Shown here one piece after another: positions 34,046 to 46,071 of a stretch of DNA of 64,000 nt. Below the pieces are notes generated by a model. The model saw only the letters and a program-made list of their open reading frames with translations, was not told the DNA's origin and ran no database searches. Location: positions 3,286,001 to 3,350,000 of the forward strand of contig OZ017749.1 of assembly GCA_963969365.1 (NCBI GenBank), given 5' to 3'. The position numbers were made by a program, and so were the translations under genes. The stretch is from Asterochloris sp. CNOR1 (taxonomy: Eukaryota > Chlorophyta > Trebouxiophyceae > Trebouxiales > Trebouxiaceae). Within the stretch, counting starts at the first letter, position 1; every line of letters starts with the position of its first letter.

Positions 34046-37000
34046 TCAAGTAGTCTTCTTGGGCCCTGGTATCAACAAATTGGTCTCTGCCTTGTATTTG
34101 CGGAAGGACCTGCCAACCTCATCGTCTCTCTTGGCATACCGCTCGCTATGACTTTTCTCCAGTGTTGGCACCCCTGCAGCCAGCCGTCAAGGCGATGCTT
34201 GCCACAACAAGCCTCCACAGGAGAGACCTGGCAGCTGCTTGACAGGCGGCTCACCTGAGACATACAGCAGGAGGAAGCTCACAAAGAGGGGGCTGGCAGC
34301 CACCCAGGGGCATTTTGCCCACACAGAGGGATGGGCTGCAAGTGCGTACAGCGATACCCAGGTCAGGATCTCCCCTGCAGCAGCAGTTGGAGGGTTAGTG
34401 AAACAGAACTTTGAGCAGAGCTGGACAGTTTTGAGTGTGCAACCATATCAGTATGCATGCAGCATTTGGGGCAGACAATGTTGCAGGGAAACAAACGCCT
34501 CACCTGCATAGTTTGGGTGCCGGCACATCGCATACAGGCCGGTATCACAGAACCTGCAGCGTGGGCAGTACCACATCACTGGGGCCATTGAGTAGGTCGC
34601 AGGCTTTCACTCACTACCTAGCTGCCGACGACGACTTGATGGGCAGCGAAGCACTCTCTGGAAGCCAGCTTGACACAGTCAAAGGCATATAATGTACGCC
34701 CCACTGCAGAAGCCCCTCCACTTGTGCTACAGTCAGGGCATCTTTCGGCAAGCATCGTCTTCCAGACTGACGCTGAAGCATCACATACTCACCGTCCCTT
34801 GTTCTTGGGGTCGTTTTTGAACACCTGCTTCTGATAATCTGCAAGTGCCTCCATGCCCCAGCCCGTGACAAAGCCCAGCAGGCCAAGGCCACTGATGAGC
34901 CCCAGGCCTGCTAAGGGAGTAAGGGCCTGCAGGCATGGTGCACCTTCCTTGCTGCAGGCATGCTACAGCACAGCAGTTCCGTCTCACAGCACGGACAGAG
35001 AGGGGTCTGCTGGCCGCGCAGGCAGCTTGTCGTGTTGCTTCGCCCATAGGGTGCTGAGGTGTGCCACAAGAAGCGCTGCATTACATTGTCTCGCTGTGTG
35101 TGGAGCAGTCGAGCTGCACACACACCTGGCAACACGTCACCGGCAGCAGACACACCCAGGCCCATGCACTCTGCGCTGTCCAGAACCCAGCCAGCTTGAG
35201 GGGATACCTGCATAGCCAGCTAGCAAGCCGTAAGCTGCCTGGCTTGCAAGCGGACAACAAGCGTAGCAGTAAACCCAGAAGGCAGCCTCACATTGCTGCT
35301 ATGCAAAGCTCTGCAAGCCGCAGAAAGCATCTTCAAAAGAGCTTTGTAGCATCCCGTGACAGGGAACCTACTTCACTACTGCACGCGATGCAGCAGATTC
35401 TCACTTGGTCGGGCCTGTCAGCAACGGCTCGTCATCCTTGGCAAAGAATTCATACAGCCTCTTGTCCTCCCCAGTCTGCAGGCGGCCACCAGCTGAGTAG
35501 TCAAACATCCAGCAACTCTGCTGTGAAAGGCAGACTGCCAGCATTTATTTTGCTGATCACAGTGATCAGCCAGTGCACCTGACTTGTGCGGCTGCTTGGT
35601 GCAACAGCATTCCTGCAGCAGCACATTCTGCATGTGGCTGGGAACTGCCAGCTGCATGGCAGAGGTTTTCACACTCATGCTGCTGTCTGGCAGCCACGCT
35701 GAGCTGCTGCTGTTGCCCTGCTGGCTGGTGGGAACAGCGACGCATGGCCCTGAGATGCACAGCTCAAAGCTAGAGTCTCCTGCTGGTCAATTTGCTTTTT
35801 TCAAAGAAGTGCACGGTTTGGTGGGGCTCTGAGCAGCTTGACAGGCACAATGGCTCAGTGCCTTGCTGGCGGCTGCCCCACCTGCATGACGCGGTAGAAG
35901 AGGTAGCCCCCCAGGCGCAGACCCCACAGCGTGACGCATGTCGTCACCAGCAGGCTCTTGGACGGCTGCAGCAGGGTGAGGCCCTGCAGGCGGCAGGCGA
36001 CTGCGTGCGTGGTCCAGGCGCTGGCCACAAAGGATCCTGTGCCCTGCAGGAGCACGTGGCACATCAAAGGTCTACACGTGACCTGGCACATTCAACCCCA
36101 CACATCGACCCCCACAGACGCCTGATACCCTGCAGGTGCAGGCAGACATCAGGGATCCGCAGCTGAGCTACAGATCGGGCACCACAAAGCACACAGTGTC
36201 CTGCAGGTGCAGGCAAACATCAGGGGTCCTGCAGCTGAGCTGCACATCAGACAGGATGGGTGCCCTTTGCCCTGCAGGTGCTGGCGGCACATTGGTGGTC
36301 TGCAGTGAGCTGCACACCAGGGAGGATGGGTGGGGCCAAAGTGGCAACAATGCACCCTGTGCACGGCATTTCCATCATTTGAACAAAGAGCCAGCCTGCC
36401 CTGAGGCAGCACGGGCATGCCTGGCCCCTGGCATAACATGGATGCTGTCAGCAGCCTGCAGCCAAGCCATAGAAAAGAACAAAGTCATCTGCATGCCAGC
36501 TGCCCTGCACCTGCAAGAATGATCAGAGGCTGGACGACTGGGCCACATACAGTTCAGTGCCAAAATGGTGCAGTCCAGCAAAACTCTGGAAGGTCCTGTT
36601 CAATGACCTACAGCAGGAGTTTTTGTTGCAAGTCCAGCTCAGCTCCATTGGTGGCAGGTATAGCTCTGAGCAAGGCCGGCTTGTCTGCATGCCTGCTACA
36701 TGTCGTCAGTCGATCAGGCTGCAGCAGGGTAAGCCAACTTGTCCACTTGACGGGTCTGAAGGTCAAGATCTGGCTGCGCATGAAGCTCACCGTGATGTCT
36801 GTGACCTTGTGCGTTTTGGTGATTGAGGTGACCACAAATCCGCAGATGTTCAGCCCGACCACCACTGCTCCTGAGACGGCCAGAAAGTAGCCTGCAGGTG
36901 CACCAGCGTGCAGCCTGTTTAGTGTGAGGCCCCTTGGGCATGCCGCAGCTGGACACAAACACCCAGGATGCATTTATGTGCCCAGTGGCTCACCAACAGG

Positions 37001-37459
37001 CCCAAACGAGCGGCCAAACAGCTGCAGCCCATGGCTGCCTGCTTGAGCAGAGAAGGTTTTGGCAGCTAGGCCTGCCGCACCAGCTGCAAAGGCAGCAAAG
37101 CCCCTGTACGCATGACATGTATGCCACGTGGGCACCCATCTGTGTCACCAACAGCTGAGGGACAGGGCAGATTGCTCTGCATTGCATAGCTCTCATGAAA
37201 CTTCAAGCTGCACACACCCTGCAAACGCATTGGCATCGCCTAGCCTTTGCTTGCCCATCAGTGCTGATGAAGGAGATTGCAGAACCTGTCTAGCAGAGAA
37301 TGCCTGGGAGCTACGGAAGGCTGATCCTGCAAACCCTCTTGCTGATTGGAGCTGGGAACTGAGCAATGAATCCCTGGATCCAAGGTTGATGATGGGGATC
37401 AAGCGAGCGCCTTGTCCTGATAGTTGCTTGCTCAAGCCGAGGGTTGATCGGTGCAACAT
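34046..37459 (-). CDS. DUF1295 / steroid 5-alpha-reductase-like membrane reductase
   Basis: Exons read in order: presequence from ATG 37459 (MLHRSTLGLSKQLSGQGARL, rich in R/S/L, ending SQAFSARQ), FAAFAAGAAGLAAKTFSAQA, a membrane segment LAVSGAVVVGLNICGFVVTS then ITKTHKVTDIT, GTGSFVASAW and WGLRLGGYLFYRVMQ, TGEDKRLYEFFAKDDE, GLLGFVTGWGMEALADYQKQ with NDPKNKGR, GLYAMCRHPNYAG, EILTWVSLYALA, and VPTLEKSHSERYAKRDDEVG ending LLIPGPKKTT, TGA stop at 34046. THK.TD.TGT.SF, W.RLG.YL..R, CRHPNYAGE and the E+RYA C-terminus are hallmarks of DUF1295 proteins, NADPH-dependent membrane reductases related to steroid reductases. The N-terminus looks like a mitochondrial or plastid targeting peptide. The join after exon 1 is not exact, so an extra small exon or another donor may be used. 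Confidence 0.9.
36132..36344. repeat. 71-bp minisatellite, three copies
   Basis: Units beginning gcaggtgc(a/t)ggc start at 36132, 36203 and 36274, exactly 71 bases apart; each continues with an acatc/acatt block, a ctgcag/cgcag-agctgagct block and an agg/atgggtg-like block. The array lies in an intron of the DUF1295 gene. Confidence 0.85.
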
Positions 37460-37619
37460 GCAGATGGCCTGGCCACGTTGACTTGGCCAGCTGATCTGCA
37501 CGCGCCTTGAGGGAGCATGGGGTCCTCTGCCAGACTTATATTCCGCTCTTCTCAGAACTGCTCTTCAATAGCATCTTGACGCTCTCTCTTCTGATAGCTC
37601 CAGCTACTGAAGTATCAAC

Positions 37620-38677
37620 ATGAACCAGATTGCAGAGGCTGCAGGGTACACCACAAATGAGAAAGGAGAGAGAATAATTGCTTCCACAAGGTCAGTCACT
37701 GCCTGCTTGGAGCCACTCAGGGTTGTGGAGTGGCTGTTCAGCATCCCCTGCTCATGCAGGCGGGCTGATGGCACCCTGCGCAAAGAGCGCAAGGTGAAGC
37801 CAGGCTACATCCCACAAGATGAGCAGCCCATGTATGTGTCAAGAGGCTCCATGGTGCGTGCTCCTGGCCAGCCATCTCGAAGCATTGTGCCGAAAGTGTG
37901 CCCTGCTCTACCCTTCAACCTCCTGTGCAGGTCAAGCAGAACATACCAAAGTGCCCTGGCATGCCAGAGGCAGAAGCTGCAGCGCCAAAGCTGAGCAAGA
38001 CCGCTCGGAAAAATGCCAAGCGCAAGGAGCAGCGCCAAGCAGCTGCTGAAGGAACAGGCGGCGACAGCAGCAGCAGCACAGCAGATGGGGCCGCAGGGCA
38101 GCTGCAGCACCTGAGGTGGGGCACTGCTGCTGGTGCGAGCAACTCTGGCCTCGAGCAGAGGGAGCTTGCCCTGCATGCCTCCATGCTTTGTTGAGCTGTC
38201 TATTTCGCAAAGCAAGCAGCAGCGGAGCAGCCCTCACACCATGTAAGAGCAAGCTGCCTTACAATGCAATGTTTTGCTTCTGCTTTCCAGTGAGAGATAG
38301 GCTCCTCCCTTCTTACAAAGGAGCCACGTTGATTTGCCACACCAGTCTGCAGGCTGGACGGCAACAGCGCTTTAGCGGGACCCTCAGGCAGCAAGCAGGC
38401 AGCCAGCTCACACACTGCCGGGCCAACACCCCACCAGCAGGCAGGCAGGGCAGCAGCTTCTCACACACAGTATCCCCCAGGCCTGGAGGTGCCCCCTGGC
38501 TTTGAGCCCAGCAGCAGAGGTGCTGGAGTAGGCAGCTCAGCATTGGCCGTGGAGAAACAGACCAAGGCTCTGCGCAAGAAGATTCGCAGCGCTGAAGCCA
38601 CGGAGCAGAAGCAGAAGGAGGGCAAGCCTCTGCTGCCAGAGGAGATTGAGAAGCTGGAGAGGGTAAAGGAGTGGTGA
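37620..38677 (+). CDS. PYM: PYM, partner of Y14 and Mago
   Basis: Four exons are in phase: 37620-37690, 37760-37853, 37931-38115, 38449-38677, giving 192 residues. The N-terminus (GERIIASTRRADGTLRKERK and VKPGYIPQDE) is the PYM/WIBG Mago-binding domain, which contacts the Y14-Mago heterodimer. Next comes a Lys/Arg and Ala/Ser linker, then VPPGFEP and a C-terminal helix AVEKQTKALRKKIRSAEA with LLPEEIEKLERV, the family's ribosome-associated end. PYM removes exon-junction complexes from translated mRNA in the cytoplasm. The acceptor of exon 4 at 38449 was chosen because it alone keeps frame with the conserved PPGFEP segment. It starts about 160 bases from the divergent DUF1295 gene. Confidence 0.95.
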
Positions 38678-39533
38678 GACTCCCCGCAGGGTGCCATCAC
38701 ATGCTGCAGAGTGCCAGTGCAGGCTGAGGGGTGCCAGCACATGCTGAAGGGTGCCAGCCATACCCGAGCCCTGCAAGCACATGTGGAGTATATGAGCTTC
38801 TTTCACAACTGCTGCAGTGTGTGTGCCTGTCTTGCAATTGCTCCTGCGACTGTGTACCTTTGCAGCCTAAGGCATGCTTGACACAGCCGACCCCGTGGCA
38901 CATGTCCGGAGGATACCGCCACATGTTGGGGTGTCGGTGGAGGACTGCAGCCCTGGTGCATACCTTCATCTGGCTTGGTCCACACTGCTACAGGCGACAT
39001 CAGCTGCTGGAACTTGAGGAAGCCTGACATGGGTGACCCAGGTGCCACTGATTAGGCCTTTCTTGCAAGAGAGAGTGGCAGGGGCCACCGCCTGATTGAT
39101 AGGCACCTCCACCTCCCCATGCGGCACTGCCAGTGAGGTGCCTGTCAAGTAAGCTCTCATGAGTGATCACAATGACAGGCCCGCTTGGTTCCCAAATATG
39201 ACTCCCACATCAGCTAACTCAATTGCTGGATGGGTGTGAGCTTGCCATAGTGTGTGTGGCTTGTTGCAGAATTTATACAGGCATTTGTACTGACTGCATG
39301 AATTGTGGGCTCATTTTATCATGCTAGGTGCTGAGGCTAGGGGCAGGCAGGGGCGCAAGTGTGAGCTGTGGTGTGAGCACAATTTGATAACCAAAATGAT
39401 TTCGAAGGTCGGTGTTGCAGCAGATATTGTCAGGGTTCAAGTCAACAGCTGACAGCCAGCTCCATGGAGAGCATCAGGGCTACGTAAATCAGTAACATGT
39501 ACAGAACTATCCTGAACCCTAGACAGATCATCA
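38678..39533. other. Intergenic region between convergent genes
   Basis: This is the 3' flank of PYM and of the diacylglycerol kinase gene. Short repeats of the type gggtgccagcacatgctga occur at 38690-38760. No gene was recognised. Confidence 0.5.
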
Positions 39534-42500
39534 TCAAGTACTGCTGGGGTGTTGTGGCTCAGTCTCCTCGTCCGACTGGCTGTCCAGGGACTGCCGTGTG
39601 CTGTTATCCAGGCCGCGCTGCCTGTCTACTTCTGGAGTGGAGTACTTCACCTCCCGCTCTGCCAGCCTGCTAGCCTTCTTAGTGATACCAGGCAGCTTGT
39701 GTGTGTTAAGCAGGACGCGGGCTGAACCTGCCAGGCTAATGTGAACCTGCAGCGCCCAGCAAACCTCCTGGAGGGTGTGGCTTGAGAGCTGCGGCTAAAC
39801 TGCGTCAAACAGCACCCTATCGCCTGCTTCTAAGATGGTGCCAGGCACCAGAATGCAGCACCTTCATTGTCAGGCACAGGCGCATTCCAGTGGCCCTGGC
39901 AGACTTGAGGGGCTGCCAAAGTCAGCATGGCTATCGGGCTGGACATCAGGCAAGACTGTATGCTGACACATAGACGCCAATGCAGGTGACTGCATGATAG
40001 CCCACATTGAGGGGCGTCTGAAAAGATTGCATCCTGACACATGGACGCCAATACAGGTGACTGCATGACAACTCACAGTGAGGGGCTGCTCATCCTGCTG
40101 TGGCAGCGGCTGTTCCCAAGCCTCCCCATCCAGCCGCATGTGGGTCACCCTGCCAGGCACACCTGCGACAGGGCAGCCACCGAGCTCAGGGTCTGCCAAC
40201 AATACTTGCATGCAAGGTCAGCGTCTTTGTTGCTGTAGACACACGACCGAGGGGACCAGCCACCCTCTGCTACATGCTGCATGGCAGAGCAGCAGCGGGA
40301 GTTCGCAATATTCCTCAGTCGCGAGAAAGGCCCCCCACCCAGCATTCCTCCTCAGGCGTCGAAGCGAGGGGAGAGCGTTCTTTAACAAAGCTACCAGATT
40401 GCCCTAAAATTCTGTAGTGAAGGGTCAGACCTTTACCCTTAGCAGCCAGCAGGGCAGTGCGTCACCCTCATGAGCCAGTGGCATCATGCCCAGCTGGCTG
40501 CTCGGCAGCAGCTGCTCACCCTCAGCTGCATGCAGAGTCATGTCAAGCTCATAGGCCTGCCCCAGGCGCTCCCCATGCCAGTGGGGGCTGATCTGGGCCA
40601 GCACGCCTGCCGTGTGCAGCCCGCCCTTCAGCCCAATCACCTGCGGCAGCAGTGAGAGCGTGACATGCAGCCAAGCTCTTGACATGCAGCCATGCTCATG
40701 ACATGCGGCCAAGGGAGGTTTCAAGGACTGCGGCCTCCCAGCTGGGTGCAGGCTGGGTGAGTGTTCAGGAGGAGCCTGTTTTCATGGGCAGGCAGGGGCT
40801 CCGTAGCTGGTAGTGATGGGAGCTGGCATGCACACAGCAAGGCAGGGCCACTTTAGGAGGCAGCAACACTGGGATATTGCTGCCGCGCATTACCACGCTC
40901 CGATCTTCAACAATTCTGCAGGTGCCACCCGCAGCAGCTGTGAGACTGTCCTGGTGCGCAGCTTTCTGTGATCCCTATGCCATGCATGCTAGGTCGCCAA
41001 CGGGACCTGGCCCACAGGGGCTGGACGTCAAAGCTGCTGTTTGCAGGCACACCACAGCACTGCAGTGGGATGGTCAGGGATGAGACTGTCAAATTGGGGC
41101 TGTGAGGGCTGGGACTGTGACGAGGGCTGACCTCAATGCAGTTGTCATCAAAGATGGGCTTCTTGAGGCCCTTAGCCTTCTCATCAGGCCATTGGTGGTC
41201 GTGCAGGCCCCAAATGTCCTTGCCCCCACTGTAGCTCTGAAAGTTGAGGACCACTAGGGCCCTCACGTCCTTTGGCACATGCATATCCTGCCAGGCACCG
41301 TCCTTGCTCGCCCGGATCTGCAAGGCGGCACTGTGCCAGTCAGATTATGCCTGCCTGGCACCCCGCAGCTGCTGTACAGCTTCAAGTCTGGACACCAGCC
41401 AGCATCCTGCACTGCAGCACAGCGAGGGCTTTGCTGTTTGATGCCATGTTCCTTGCCAGTCAGGCTCAACGTCGCTGTCTGTGTCCATGCATGAGTGTGC
41501 ATCAATGCTCCACAGCATCCCCTTCAGAAGGTGCAGAAAAGTAGTCGCATGCCTGCTGGAAGCTCTGAGGATTACCTTGACGTGGATGTCATGCTTTATG
41601 AGGGGCTTGCCGCCACAAAGCCACCCTGTCTGGGCTGCCTTGGCCCCATACCAGAAAATGTTCTGCCACCTGTGCTTGGCCAGGTGCGGCTGATGCTTCC
41701 GAATCTGGTCAAACCTGCAGGGCACAGCAGCTACTTGGCCTCCAACAACTTCACAAAATGGGCTGCACAGCAACAGTGCAGCTGTATGTGCCCAGCCAAA
41801 ATACTTGACAGCAGCATTCGAAGCATGCACAGCAGATCTGACAGCAGTTGAGGACTGCACCGCTGGCGCACCTGTAAGCTGCCTCAGCATCCAGACCAAC
41901 CTGCACAGAAGCACAAAGCCTCAGGAGCTGAGAGGCAGCTGACCAGTACACAGAGGTCGTCTAGCTGCCTGTGAGGCAAGCTGCCAGGATGATGCGGCAG
42001 CCTGGGTCAGAAGTCCTCAGCTGTCAGTGCTGCTCTCAGCTAACAAGCAACAGCTTAAAGCTTTGTGCCGCCCAAACCAGTAGGCTGGCCTTCAGAGCAG
42101 ACACACTATGATGGAACGGTCCAATCCTGTTGGCTGCCAAAGCACTGAGTGACCAAGCCATCCGGGCCGCATCTCTCCCCAGCTCACTGTGAGGTAGTAG
42201 CTGAACTGTCCGACACGAGTGTCCTGATTTGCGGGGCAGTCTGCCGGGTGCAGGGCAGCCGGCAGGTGCCCTGACAGGACACTGTGCTCCTCGGTGGAGG
42301 GTGTGCGCTCCTTTTTCTCTCCACCGGTGTGCTTCTGCTGCAGCTTGTGTGCCTTCTTGTCGTAGTGTCTGAGGCCAGGCTCAGGCACGTGCTCCCCAAC
42401 CGCCAATTCCACCTGCACAAGGTTTCAAGTCCTCAAGTTGTGCCTGAAAAGAGACTTCAGATTGCCCGCAGAGGCTGCACATGCGAACCATGAATTCCGA

Positions 42501-44402
42501 GCCGCACCAACATCTGTGCTCATCTTCCATGCTGCTGCTGCGCCGCACTCCAGCTCTCACCTGCTGCGGTTGCGTCAGCTTGTCATCTGGCAGGTCTTCA
42601 GCCTTCTGCTGCTCCACATTGCAGGCCAGGGTGATCTGCCACATGTCCAGGTCACGAACTTTGGCCTCTGCCACATCCTTCAGGACCTGCAGGGCCACGC
42701 AGAGATGCAGCACTCTACCTGTGACTGGCAAAGCTTCTCTGCTCTTGCAGGGTGGCCAGGCACCTTCTCCACAAGTGCTGGCCATATGCTGAATCTGGCC
42801 TCAGAGGCTGAACAGCTTTGCACAGTGGTCACTACATCAGCAACCTGTTCTGATGCAATACATGGTGGCATTCCTGAGGAGGCCAGCTACTTTGTGAGCA
42901 ACTTGAGCTCGAGAGAGCCCAGCCAGCCACCTGCCTGGCAGCATCCCCCAAGTGCCTCTCACTTCCAAGCATCTCTCCATACATGGCTGGTTCACTGCTG
43001 TTCGGCCCATTACCTCTGCAACCGCCTGGGGGCTGGAGATCCATTTCTTGTTGATTTTTTTGCCCCATCCCAGGTTGCGTGCCACACCATTCCCAGTGCC
43101 CAGCGGCATCACACTCACAGGGGGCTCTGGGGTCAGCTGTGCCTGCCTGCAAAGAAAACCAGATGCCCACGATTGCTCCAGAGTGTGATGGAAGATCTGT
43201 CTTTGGCGCTGTTGCCTCTGGTACATCTGCAGACCAGCTTCATCGCAGCAGGCCGCCTCGCACCAGCAGATGGCACCATGTCCGCTCAATATAGGCTTTA
43301 AAGCTCAATGTGTACTGTGTGGTGCACCTGAACTCTGTTGCAACTGATATTGCACCCAGTACAGGGCTTTGCCAGGGCACCCACTGCTTGCAAGACAGAC
43401 ATTCCTGTAGAAGTCACAAGCCTGCTTGTGCTGGGGTCCCATGCGTTGCAGGTGGCCCCACCTGACAGCCTGCAAGATCCAGCTGATGGTGCCATCCCCC
43501 CCTGCAGCAATCAGCCGCAAGGACTGCAGCGCCTGCTCAGCCTGGTGGTCACCCTCCTTCATGGCAACGTGCAGGTTCCCCCACAGCTTCTTGAGCACCT
43601 CGTCTGGCTTCTGCTTGGGCAGCAGGAAGACCTGCAGGCATCCAGTGGGAGAGGGGCTGACCAGTCTGGCCTTGGAGCCTGCTGGGGTTGTGAGTGTCTG
43701 GCCTGGCCGGCTGAGGGCAGAGCGCTGCCCTGATGACGGCGGGGCAAACAGGGGCACTTGGGGGCGGTGCTGATGAGGCTTGCTGCACTTGCAACTTCCA
43801 ACAAGGCTCAGATAAATGCGTCCTGATACCATCAGCTCCACCAGCTGCCTCTTGCGGCTGCCTCAGTTAGCCCTTGGGGTGGGGAATGAGTCCCGCAGGA
43901 GCAGGACCTGCTGCACTCCAGGCACCTGTCTAGCTGCCACACATGTTAGCACATGGTGACGCCTGTCAGTGTGGACCTGCAGAACAATGCCACAGCAGGT
44001 CAGCCCCACCTGCTGGGCTCCCAGCACCTTGTCCAGCTGCTCCAGCAGCTTGACTCCATACTGGCTGCCAGACTTTGGGTTGATGAAGCAGAGGATTGGG
44101 CATGCCGTGGCAACTTCCTCATGCTGTGGAGATCCAGACACGTCGCCCCTTACCCCTGTGAGATACTGTGATGGCAGCCTGCAGCAGTGAAAGGCCTGAT
44201 CAAGCTGGATGCGTCCCACAAGACCAGCCTCTTGCCAACAGTCACCTATACAGCTTGTGAAGAGATTCATCAACTTTAGCGTGCTGTCCGGGTTTGACCT
44301 GCAACTCAGACACGACTGATAGGTAATGAGACCCACCACTTGCAAAAACATGTAATAACACTGCAGCACCTCTCCAATGCTGTTCCTGTCAATACCCATG
44401 TT
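39534..44402 (-). CDS. DGK: Diacylglycerol kinase
   Basis: Minus-strand exons follow the DGK order. ACPILCFINPKSGSQYG and LLEQLDKVLGAQQ (about 44125-44010) open the catalytic domain; FLLPKQKPDEVLKKLW and LIAAGGDGTISWILQAV (about 43630-43450) hold the ATP-binding GGDGT; MPLGTGNGVARNLGWG (about 43150-43000) holds the second glycine motif. The accessory domain follows with HYDKKAHKLQQKHTGGEKK, QFSYYLTVSWG, GLDAEAAYR, AKHRWQNIFWYGAKAA, VVLNFQSYSGGKDIWG and DDNCIEV, then VIGLKGGLHTAGVLAQISPH, MRLDGEAWEQP, and the last exon ending EPQHPSST (TGA). The enzyme phosphorylates diacylglycerol to phosphatidic acid at membranes. No C1 domain is visible, as in plant cluster II/III kinases. The start is uncertain: a long open stretch extends to about 44640, and the ATG at 44402 (MGIDRNSIGEV) is one choice. 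Confidence 0.92.
39963..40102. repeat. 70-bp tandem duplication
   Basis: Copies starting ctgacacatagacgccaatg (39963) and ctgacacatggacgccaata (40033) lie 70 bases apart and run through caggtgactgcatga and (c/a)aca(t/g)tgaggggc. They sit in the last or penultimate DGK intron, and the copied segment includes a caggtga splice-like motif. Confidence 0.85.
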
Positions 44403-44712
44403 CCTTGTCTTTTCGTTGGCACGCTGCCAGCCTAGATGGTGGTTTGCCCTGACCGTTGGAGGGTTAAAGCCTAGGTTCAAGAACCCTGATGTCAGCTGGC
44501 TCAATGCTGGATTTATGGGTGCAAATATGAGGCACTGCTTCACAACTTCCCCAGACTGTCTTGCAAAAAGGCTTGCATACAGACTTTTTGCCACTTTATT
44601 CACTTGGGTGCTGCTGGCTGTGCAGCGTCTCCCTGCATCCAACAGAAAGACTCAGCTACAGTGCACGCAGTGTAAAAGCTTCACAAGGCAGCCATTGATT
44701 GCAGCTGACAAA

Positions 44713-45308
44713 CCTTGAAGCCCTCGCCGTAGGTCTTTGCGGCATCCTTGCCCTGAGTGCCCCAGTCCACCTTGCCATCCTGCACATGTAAAGGGTAATC
44801 ACTGCCTGCTGAGGCTGTTGCAGGTGAAATGAAATCTCGAGCTGTTTGTGAAGCCCCGACTACACAGCAGACCCAAAGCGGCAGCAGGACAGCTGCCCAT
44901 TGCACCATTATGCAGGCCTGGGGGCAGTCTGCCTATGAAATATCCCAGAAGTCTGCAGGTGTGCTCACCTTGGCATCTGTCTGGTAGCCCTGGTAGGACT
45001 GCTTTGCCTGCAGGCGCCATTTGTGAGTGAGTAGCCACATCAAAATAGCGGTCTACCCCGATTCAGCACCAGGCAGGTGACTTCAGCTCAGTCACAAGTT
45101 GCTAATCAAGAAACAAGGACTTACATCCCCTGCCAAGCCAGCAGCGCCTGTCTTGCCATCCTCACCCTTGAAGCCCTGCACCTGCACCAACAGACAGCAA
45201 TACATCAAGAGGGACTTGTATGACACATCGATTGGCAACAGGGAGGTGACTCCCGGACTTTCAGGCAGCTGAGGCAATGATGCGCACCTTGTTTTTGATA
45301 GTGTCCAT
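44713..45308 (-). CDS. Small hydrophilic repetitive protein
   Basis: Short exons can be read from the ATG at 45308: MDTIKNK, then VQGFKGEDGKTGAAGLAGD (about 45183-45127), QAKQSYQGYQTDAK (about 45012-44971) and DGKVDWGTQGKDAAKTYGEG (about 44780-44715), each bordered by GT/AG sites and joined in phase. The product is rich in Gly, Lys, Asp and Gln with no hydrophobic core, like LEA-type stress proteins, though no family was recognised. No stop was located with certainty; the exons might instead be the 5' part of the adjacent diacylglycerol kinase transcript, whose own start is unclear. Confidence 0.4.
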
Positions 45309-45339
45309 GTCTGGTGGCTTCTGTGGTTTCTGAGTGGGT

Positions 45340-46071
45340 GTATGCTTTGCGAACGATGTACAAGTGAGACAGCGACGAAAAGAAACAGATACGAATTTTG
45401 TCAGACGGTCTGAGGGCAAGCTAGCTACATGGCAGCTGACTCAGAAAGTAATCACGATCTGTTCTGATGTTCTAAGGCCGATGCAGATATAAGACTCATT
45501 GAGGGCCTCTGCCGGAGGTCAGGTGCTGCTTCAGTGCTATGTCCCGACGAATAAAATAACAGGGTTGAAGCACATGTGAGTCGCAAATCTCCCACAAGCT
45601 AGCTGGAAGTGAGACAGGCAGCAGAGAGAGCTGGACGCTGAGTGTGAAAGCCTAAGGAAGCGGGGTGACGCCCTGCAGGAGAACCTTTTCAGGCAACGTA
45701 TGTTCCAGTGAACCTCTACCATGCGCTGCACAGAACTTTGCACATCTTGATCCAAGCCCAAGGGGCCGCAGCGCCCTTACGTCCTGCACGAAATACAGGT
45801 CCCGGCGAGGTTGGCCCAGGTGCGACACTGGCCCTGTTAGGTCTACAGAAAAAATGTCAGATCGAGCTTGTCTTAGCTGGGGTTGAGATGCCATACCATT
45901 GGTGCTTGGAAGGATGCCTGCCAGACAGGAGGAAGATGACAATCTGCAACCTCTGCTGGGAGGTGCCCAGGTGACAAGCCGTCTCATTTGACTGCAGATC
46001 ATCTTCCCCTGCATCAGGCATCATTCCCTTGGATGAGAGGCAACAGATACTGACAAACAGGCTTGGTGCAG
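45340..46071. other. 5' flank of two divergent genes
   Basis: This lies between the small hydrophilic protein gene (minus) and the first secure exon of the membrane-protein gene (plus). A first exon of the latter is expected here, but several short ATG frames compete (for example near 45890) and none could be chosen. Confidence 0.4.

Noticed and set aside
36417-36890. Plus-strand frame of 157 codons
   Set aside because: It is antisense to the DUF1295 exon encoding ITKTHKVTDIT, which has clear family motifs.
43863-44400. A single unspliced DGK N-terminal exon through the FINPKSG segment to 43863
   Set aside because: A donor after VLGAQQ and loss of kinase similarity beyond it favour splicing; the continuing frame looks like chance.
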